From Ficedula albicollis (lineage: Eukaryota; Chordata; Aves; Passeriformes; Muscicapidae): 64,000 nucleotides of DNA. The notes under the pieces were generated by a model. The model had not been told where the DNA came from. It was given only the letters and a program-made list of their open reading frames with translations, and made no database searches. This document shows, piece after piece, positions 57,545 through 64,000 of the stretch (positions are counted from its first letter, which is position 1; every line of letters starts with the position of its first letter). The position numbers and the translations under genes were made by a program. The DNA lies in contig NC_021676.1 in assembly GCF_000247815.1 (NCBI RefSeq), positions 5,965,832 to 6,029,831 on the forward strand, given 5' to 3'.

Positions 57545-58731
57545 GCTCCCACACCAGAGATTTAAGACATGGGAAGCAACAATCCATAAAATCCCAGCAC
57601 TGGATCCCCCAACCTTCCCAATCCCTGGCACAGCAGGATCTGTTATCCAAGCACTTCCCTCATCCACACATTCACTTTCCTCGTGTGTGCAGCCTCCTGA
57701 TGGAGGAACACTTTCCATGCCATGGAAAAGGGCTATTTTTTTCCATCTAGGCTGTGCTGACAGTGTCAGGCCTCTTGTTTAAGCTCCCAGCTGGATTTTT
57801 GAATTTGGCCTTTTCCCTCTTTCCATTTTGGGCCCATTGTTTGGGCTGGAAGGATGTGCCAGGCGGGAGGGGAGCGTCTGCCGAGGTGTCCATCAGGGAG
57901 ATCCCAGGGGATGGGATGTTATCTGGGAATTTAATAATCATTCTTGTTCTTGCTTGATCAAACCAGGAACATTTCCATATTTATTTATTCGCTCATTCCT
58001 TAGGACAGGATTTGATGGGACAATTTCTGTTCCAAAAGTTGGGGGGGAAGGAAAAAAAAAACCCAAGCCTGCCTATACATTTTTTCAAGAAGATTTTGTT
58101 TTGCTGCTCTGAAAGTGAAAATTTCCTTGTCTTCTCACTTAACACGGGCTCATATTTCCAAAAATATGCCAATCATAACAAAAGAAGTGAAAGGAGGGAA
58201 AGCAAAGGCTGCAGCCGAGATAAAATGCTGGGACCAACCTGTGCTGACGCTGTTTTCCTTTCTTAGCTCCATGGAAAAGGTATTTTTATGTTTCAGCCCA
58301 ATGCAGATTTTGTCTTTTTATTTTATTTGAAATCTGAATTTTTCAGCAGGCAGGAAACTGTTTCTTTGACAGCTTTAATCAGAAATCAAAGATTTGATCA
58401 TGCAGGGAGATGGAATTTCAACTTCAAAGCTCCTGCACAAGAGGTGGATGCAGGTACCGCTGCCGTGGAAATGGGAAGGGTGATGGGAGGCAGCGCTGCC
58501 CGAGGAAATTAAAGGGGGACACAGCACTGGGGAATGTTCCTAGCAACGAGAAGGAGCCTTCAAAAGGCAGGTGTTTAATTCTTGTACAAAACAAGGCAGC
58601 AAATAGTGATTAGAGCCCAAAACCTCCTCGCTGTGCAGCCACAGTGGCCAGGCAGGGCTGGAGGCTGGGGAAGGGGGGGATGTGCTGGCTCCTGCTTTTC
58701 CAGCTCCTTGGCAGAGGCAGGCTTGGAAGCT

Positions 58732-58803
<72 letters not shown>

Positions 58804-58829
58804 GGCAGCCAGTGGCAGACATGTGGCAG
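57545..58829. repeat. 1,223-bp tandem duplication, copy 2 (with poly-G)
   Basis: Repeats copy 1 at offset +1223 up to GCTTGGAAGCT (58731). Copy 1 then has TGGCTGCACCTA before GCAGCCAGTGGCAG; copy 2 has G71 and TG instead. After AGACATGTGGCAG it leaves into GGGAATGGGG. Confidence 0.95.
58732..58802 (+). other. poly-G run 7 (71 bp), absent from the sister copy
   Basis: The equivalent place in copy 1 (57509-57520) holds 12 ordinary bases. The G tract is therefore either very new or not real. Confidence 0.85.
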
Positions 58830-58884
58830 GGGAATGGGGACAGCAGTGGCACCCACAGGCAGAGCCAGCTGTGGCCATGGAGCA

Positions 58885-58976
58885 GGGCTGGGGCTGGGGC
58901 TGGTTCTGCAGCTGGTGCTGGTGTTGGTTCTGATACTGGTGCTGGTGGTGGTTCTGGTGCTTATGCCAGTGCTGGT
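58885..58976 (+). repeat. CTGGGG/CTGGTG hexamer-like tract
   Basis: Degenerate 6-bp units (CTGGGG, CTGGTT, CTGGTG) for about 90 bp. Confidence 0.88.
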
Positions 58977-59491
58977 TCTCAGCTGGGACAAGCACAAATT
59001 CTCTTTTTCCCCCTGGCATTTGTGTTTGTAAAGTGAGTCCAAAGCAGCTCAGGATCCTCCTGTGTCCCTTTCCTGGGATATTTTTCCCGTTGCATGCAGC
59101 TGGAGGCAGGAAAGGTGGAGTGGAGAGCCTGTCCCTTCTCCATGGCCTCGGAGCATCCCCTGGGTGGGGAGGTGGCTGCAGAGCCCAGTGACGGGTCCCA
59201 CAGCTCCCAGGAGTGATGGGCAGCTCCTGAGCCAGAGGCTGCTCTTACCATTAGGAACTAGATGGAACCTGGATGAATATTTCCCTGAGCTGGAGAAACT
59301 GGAACATGGGGCCCCACATCCAGCACAGTGACCCCTTGGCCCTTCCCATGCTGGCTCTGACCAGGAATTTCTTATTTGTGCATGGAAAAAAGGCTTTTGC
59401 TTGAATGATGTCCTGGGATTTGCTTTTCCAGGCTCACTCCCTGGAAGGAAAGTGGGGTGTCTGAAAGCAGCCTTTGGGAAAAAAGAAATCT
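58977..59491. other. unique non-coding DNA
   Basis: No feature recognised. Confidence 0.5.
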
Positions 59492-59643
59492 CATCCATCC
59501 GTCCATCCATCCATCCATCCATCCATCCATCCATCATCCATCCATCATCCATCATCCATCCATCCATCCATCATCCATCATCCATCCATCCATCATCCAT
59601 CCATCATCCATCATCCATCCATCCATCCATCCATCCATCCATC
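59492..59643 (+). repeat. (CATC)n microsatellite with ATC interruptions
   Basis: Mixed CATC and ATC units for about 150 bp. Repeated CATCATCCATC blocks give a secondary periodicity. Confidence 0.97.
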
Positions 59644-59811
59644 ACCTGATGGCCCAGGTGCCACAGAGCACAAAGAGAGGAACCACAGGGAAGCACCTGA
59701 GAGATTCCCCGTGGATCTCCGTGCCTGCCAGTGCCCTGGAAGCAGCAGCTGGCCGGGAATGGCAGGGCAGGAGCTGGGCTTTGCTGATGGCTCCCTGCAC
59801 ATTGACGTCTG
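59644..59811. other. unique non-coding DNA
   Basis: Nothing recognised. Confidence 0.5.
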
Positions 59812-60135
59812 AACCCGCCGGTAATTAGCAGGAATTGGGTTGTAATTGCACCGGGAGTGACCTGAGCCACCGCTAATTCCTGACACAGAAGGACAATCTG
59901 GGGGCACCTGGAGCGCAGTTCGGAGCTGCAGCCCTTTCCCAGCCGTGATTAATCCCCAGGAAATGTTCTGTGGTCGGGCCATTACCACTCCAATCTGGGG
60001 CTGAAAATGAATCAGAGCAGGGGATGACTGTGGGAAAATTGTCACCAAACTTGGACGGCTTTGCTTTGTTTCACCACAAAACTCTTAACGAAGCATTGAA
60101 ATGGAGATGGATTCTCTGCCTGGCCCCGATATTAA
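59812..60135. promoter_or_regulatory. repeat-free block with TAATT/TTAAT motifs (candidate regulatory)
   Basis: CCGGTAATTAGCAGG, GTTGTAATTGCACC, CCGCTAATTCCTG and GTGATTAATCCCC lie within about 145 bp. They are followed by an AT-richer part with ACTCTTAACG and GATATTAACCC. Function is inferred from motif density alone. Confidence 0.28.
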
Positions 60136-60671
60136 CCCTTAGTGGGCTCAGCCAGGCTGGGGGAGCAATTCCTTCCTGGGGTGGAAATTCCTTCAGTCAC
60201 GATGGGAATACTGAGGGATACGCTGGGCTCGGCTCTCACAGCCTGCACAAACCCTGGGATGGGCTCCTGCCTGGAGAGGTTCGGGATTCTGGAGGTCTCT
60301 GCAGCCTCTCTCAGCTCCAAGCCCGCGCTCTCTGGGTGTCCCTTCGGGGACCATCCCTGCTCTGCCGTCAATCAGGGGCTGTAATGAGATTCCTGGCACT
60401 GCCAGCGCCTCTCACAAAGTCCTTCTGCAGCCACTCGCCAGCCCCAGCCACAAGAGCCTCCCCCCGCCGCCACTCGGGGCTCAAAGGGAGCTTTGTGAGG
60501 CGCCACAGGCAGGGCTTTCTTACCCAACAGCAGGCAGCAGGCAGCACAGCCCCAGGCATGGGGAGAGCAGGGAGGGAGGAGGAGGAGGAGAGGGGAAGGG
60601 ACACCAGGGATGGGGACACCCATGGGAGGAAGGAGCTGGGATGGACAGAGGTGGTGTAATGACACGGGGGC
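60136..60671. other. unique non-coding DNA
   Basis: Moderately CpG-containing (60395-60500). Purine-rich GGAGGAGGAGGAGAGG near 60575. No gene recognised. Confidence 0.5.
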
Positions 60672-60920
60672 TGCAGGAGGGAACGGCTTCCCAGTGCCAG
60701 AGGGGATTTAGATGGGATTTTGGGAAGGAGTTCTGCTCTGTGAGGGTGGTGGTTTTCCAGAGAAGCTGTGGCTGGATCCCCAGAAGCGTCCAAGGCCAAG
60801 CTGGGTGGGGCTTGGAGCAACCTGGGATTGTAAAAGATGTCCTTGCCCACGACAGGGAGCGGAATGGGATGAGCTTTGAGGTCCCTTCCATCCCAAACCA
60901 TCCTGGGATCCTGTGAGGAT
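60672..60920 (+). mobile_element. CR1 LINE 3' fragment
   Basis: Sense blocks 'GGCTTCCCAGTGCCAGAGG', TTTAGATGGGATTTTGGGAAGG, 'GGAGCAACCTGGGATTG', 'TTTGAGGTCCCTTCCATCCC' and tail 'AACCATCCTGGGATCCTGTG'. Confidence 0.92.
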
Positions 60921-61577
60921 GGATCACAGGCTGGACCACAGCACTGGGCACATGTGGGAGGATGTTGGGATCTGCACGGAGCTCATCCAGCCTCGCTGAG
61001 AGCCCCCCGTGCAGGCTGAGCTCAGAGCCATGGAAATAAGTCTGTCCACGCTTTAAATCCTGGTGAGTTTGGCCCCTCAGCTGGGGAAGAAGCAGTGCCA
61101 GGCAGGGCTGTACACCCAGGACTGGGGAGAAATGTCAGGGATGGCAGCATCAGCAGGAACCCAGACTCCTGGAGCTGGGAAAGAGCTGCAGCCTGCTCAG
61201 GGAACCCAGTGCACTCAGGGAATCCAATTCTCTAATGGGTTTTTCATACATTTGTGGATATAAGAAAATGTTCGAGGTAGAAAGAGGCAGAAATGTGCGT
61301 GCATGGCCTCAGCTCTGAAATTCCATCTCCAAGCCAAGGTGTACATAGGCATATTTTGAAGTGTTTTCATTTAAAGGAATAAAAAAGAGCTCTGGAAAAG
61401 GAGCAAATTCTTTGGCTAATAGGATCCACAGGGAAACTGCAAGAACTTAATAGTTCTGTAGGAAAATCTGCACAGCAGCTTCCCAGAGAGCACAGTGGAG
61501 GACACAGGGGAGAGGATGGGAGAGGTGGAGGGAAAGGAGAGGGATGAGGTCACAGAAGCTCTTCGGGCCTGAATATC
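60921..61577. other. unique non-coding DNA
   Basis: AT-richer at 61225-61460. No gene recognised. Confidence 0.5.
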
Positions 61578-61702
61578 ACGGAAGGGTTTGGGTTGGAAAG
61601 GATCTTAAATCCCATCCAGTCCCACTCCTGCCATGGGCAGGGACATCTTCCACAATCCCAGGCTGCTCCAAGCCCTGTCCAGCCTGGCCCGGGATATTTC
61701 CC
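61578..61702 (-). mobile_element. CR1 LINE fragment
   Basis: 'ATCACGGAAGGGTTTGGGTTGG' cut to 'CTGCCATGGGCAGGGACATC' and 'CTGCTCCAAGCCCTGTCC'. It ends next to a short (CCTT)n tract at about 61700-61720. Confidence 0.88.
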
Positions 61703-62454
61703 TTCCTTCCTTCCTTCCTGTGCCTGGGTCCCCTGAATGGCTGCAGGTTGTGGTTCTGTCACCCTGCCCTGAGCACTGCAGAGGTCCAGGAGCCCTGGGA
61801 GGTTCCTGGCACCATCAATCCTGGTTCCCTAGGTGGAATTTGCCTGGTGGAATTTACCTCTGTACCCTCAGCACCTTGGCTAATGGGCTACAAACCCACC
61901 TGGCCCGTGGCAGAGCCCAGCCAGGGGAAGGGGAAGGGAAGAGGAGAAATAAAATGAAGTGGTTTGAATTTTTCAGGGAAGCTGAGATTTCTGTGAGTGG
62001 GAATGGGGCTGGAATGCTTTAGTAACCCAATCCAGTGCCAGGCCTTCTGCAGGTGGGAAAAAAGAGCCAGGAGCTTTGGAGACCTAAAGCCATCTCCTGC
62101 CTCACTCAGCTCCTGGCACACCAAAACCTGGAAAAGGCTTCCCAGAGCTCTGTGCTGCCTGAATGGTGTTTATGGTACCTCCTTTGCACTTTGTGGTTTA
62201 CATGGATTGCAATCCTGGATTTGAGGTGTGATCCCACTGCTGCTTGTGCTCCCCCTCTGCAGTCTCCTCTCTCTCTGTACACTCCTCTATATTTATGGAC
62301 TGTGGGATCCTCACACTTGTGGTTTCTGTACCACACACTCAGCTCAGTGAAATGTTATTTAAAAGGTGCAGAGCAGCTCGGGGTGTGCTGACAGTACCCC
62401 AGGATTGGAGGGGGAAGTGCTTTTCCATGGCAAGAGTGGGTCCTGGAGGAGAGG
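61703..62454. other. unique non-coding DNA
   Basis: Starts with TTCCCTTCCTTCCTTCCTTCC. No gene recognised in the remainder. Confidence 0.5.
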
Positions 62455-62650
62455 GAAGGGGAGAGAGGAGAGAGAAGAGGTGAGGAAAGAGGTGAGAGAA
62501 AAGGGAAGGGAAGAGGAGAGAAGAGGGGGAAGAGGTCAGGGAAAAGGCAAGGTTAGAAGAGAGGAAAGATAAGGGAAAAAGAGAGGAGAGGGGAAAAAGG
62601 AGAGGAGAGGAGAGGAGAGGAGAGGAGAGGAGAGGAGAGGAGAGGAGAGG
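62455..62650 (+). repeat. purine tract ending in (GGAGA)n
   Basis: Almost only G and A for about 195 bp, broken by a few T/C. The last 52 bp (62599-62650) are uninterrupted GGAGA units. Mirror-symmetric purine tracts of this kind can form triplex (H-DNA). Confidence 0.95.
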
Positions 62651-63887
62651 TTGTCACTGCTCTGTTTATTTGGTCATTTTTGGGAAAGGAAGAAAGGAAG
62701 GGGGTCCAATTTTCAGCAGCCCATGACAGCATAATTAGGGAAATATAAATGAAAGGAAAACACACTCTAGAAATCCAGGGACTTTCACATATTTTCCCTG
62801 TTATTCCATCGCCCTGGAAAAATAAAAGCTACTCAGCAGGAACATTTATTAGCAATTAGGATCTCAGGCACTGGGGACAATTGGGGTAATTAAAGCTTCC
62901 CACAGCCTCCTGTGCCACCCCCTGCTCCCTGTCCTGCCTCCTTGGGACTGGACACTGCGGATCTGTGGGAGCTGAGGCACCAACAGCATCCAACAGGTCA
63001 GAGAGGCCAAAAGCTCCAGATCATCCTCACCCTTTCCAGGTCAGCTCATCAACAAATGAACAACATCCCCCTAGGGAAAAGAAAATAATGAAGAGGATCA
63101 TGTGAAAAAGAGCAATAAAATCTTGTAGAAGAACAACAAAACAGCTCCACTTTCTGGCTCTTCTCCATTCCTTGCCCATCCCAGCACCTGGAGCAGCTCC
63201 CTTGGAATGGAAGCTTTGCACGAGTACAGGAGGCAGAATCTCTGAGCTGGGTTTAGTCTCAAGTGCCAGGCTCAGGTTTATGTTAGTGTGAGGCTCAGGA
63301 CTGGCTTTGCCATTGGGATGAGGAGCATGCCCAGGTGGATGTGTGGCTGGAGCAGGCTGGCTTTGCCAGGAAGGAATTAAGGCTCAATTCCCACGGTGCT
63401 GTGAGGAGCAGGAACCTCCCTCACTGCCTCACCTGCCCAAACAATAAGGGAAATACAGGAACAGTTCAATAGATGAAGGAGATGGACAGGCCTAACACCC
63501 ACTGTCTTCTCAGTCAGGAAGATCCCCATTTCCTCTGGGATTTCTGCTGCCATTCTCCCAAACCCACACAGATCCAGAAAGCTCCCAGAGTCTGGATTTT
63601 GGTTTCACTGGGAAGCCTCTGCTTTACACCAATGCTGCAAAGAGCTTTTAAAAAGGAACTTTTCGTAGTGACTTTATTTCATTCCAATATTATGACAAAA
63701 CCCACTTTGAGTGAGGAACTCACAAACAGGGAATGCTGACGCTCATTCCATGACCTGCTCGGAATTTTCCTGCTGTGCTGATTTCACTGGGCTATTTTTA
63801 TCTTCATATTTTTTTCCCTTTTGCAAAGGTTTTATTTTGGATAAAACCATGTTTTTCAGGATCCAAAAATGTCATTATAATTTTCCT
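62651..63887. other. unique non-coding DNA
   Basis: AT-rich portions at 62735-62850 and 63640-63890. No gene or repeat recognised. Confidence 0.5.
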
Positions 63888-63999
63888 AATCCCTTGTGGC
63901 CAGGCTGATCCCAATGCCTGAATGCCAGGGATCTATTTGAGTTAATCCCTTGTAGCCAGGCTGACCCCAATGCCTGAATGCCAGGGATCTATTTGAGCA
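63888..63999 (+). repeat. 56-bp direct duplication (2 copies) at the window end
   Basis: AATCCCTTGTGGCCAGGCTG-type unit to CTATTTGAG at about 63888 and 63944, with two differences (GTGGCC/GTAGCC, GATCCC/GACCCC). More copies may follow beyond the window. Confidence 0.93.
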
Positions 64000-64000
64000 T

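Noticed and set aside
58940..58960. Chi-like GCTGGTGG motif
   Set aside because: It is a chance product of the CTGGTG tract, and Chi has no role in vertebrates.

Overview
The window looks like non-coding bird DNA, most likely from a songbird. The main evidence is about 17 pieces of the avian CR1 LINE: 5'-truncated copies with the typical 3' tail that reads as 'GGTTTGGGTTGGAAGGGACC' when the element lies on the minus strand. Four LTRs of one endogenous retrovirus family (TGTGTTGGG...CAGGACA ends) support this. Base composition is GC-rich with many minisatellites, as in a bird microchromosome or subtelomeric region. I found no protein-coding gene, exon, tRNA, rRNA or bacterial-type feature that I can defend. 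The longest open frames all lie in homopolymers or tandem arrays.

Layout. 1-6.1 kb: two ERV LTRs, the first nested in a CR1, both interrupted by poly-G. 6.1-12.8 kb: mostly unique DNA with three CR1 pieces and an AT-rich block with six TAATC/GATTA homeodomain cores (8.60-8.71 kb). 12.85-13.3 kb: GGGAT pentamer array. 14.0-15.05 kb: a perfect 529-bp direct duplication with an Illumina adapter at its junction. 15-23.8 kb: unique DNA, three CR1 pieces, a CpG-rich patch and several AT-rich islands. 23.8-24.7 kb: 22-bp minisatellite cut by poly-G. 24.7-38.8 kb: unique DNA with CR1 pieces, several two-copy duplications and the third LTR. 38.8-40 kb: fourth LTR with an 896-bp poly-G run. 44.3-48.9 kb: three minisatellites (15-bp, 6/12-bp, 17/34-bp). 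50-51.7 kb: a near-perfect inverted repeat around a CpG-rich patch and an A-G-A homopolymer block. 52.66-55.04 kb: 56 copies of a 41-bp unit without an indel. 56.3-58.8 kb: a perfect 1,223-bp tandem duplication with poly-G in one copy only. 59-64 kb: unique DNA, simple repeats, two CR1 pieces.

The strongest signal concerns how the sequence was made. Seven poly-G runs (65-896 bp, about 2.5 kb in total) are all G on the given strand, whichever way the host repeat points. They replace different parts of the same LTR in different copies, and two of them touch long A runs. One is absent from the otherwise identical duplicate. With the adapter remnant, this fits short-read gap filling with two-colour 'dark' G calls rather than biology. 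The real biology supported here is repeat nesting, homogenised minisatellites and a set of candidate regulatory islands whose conservation cannot be judged from one sequence.
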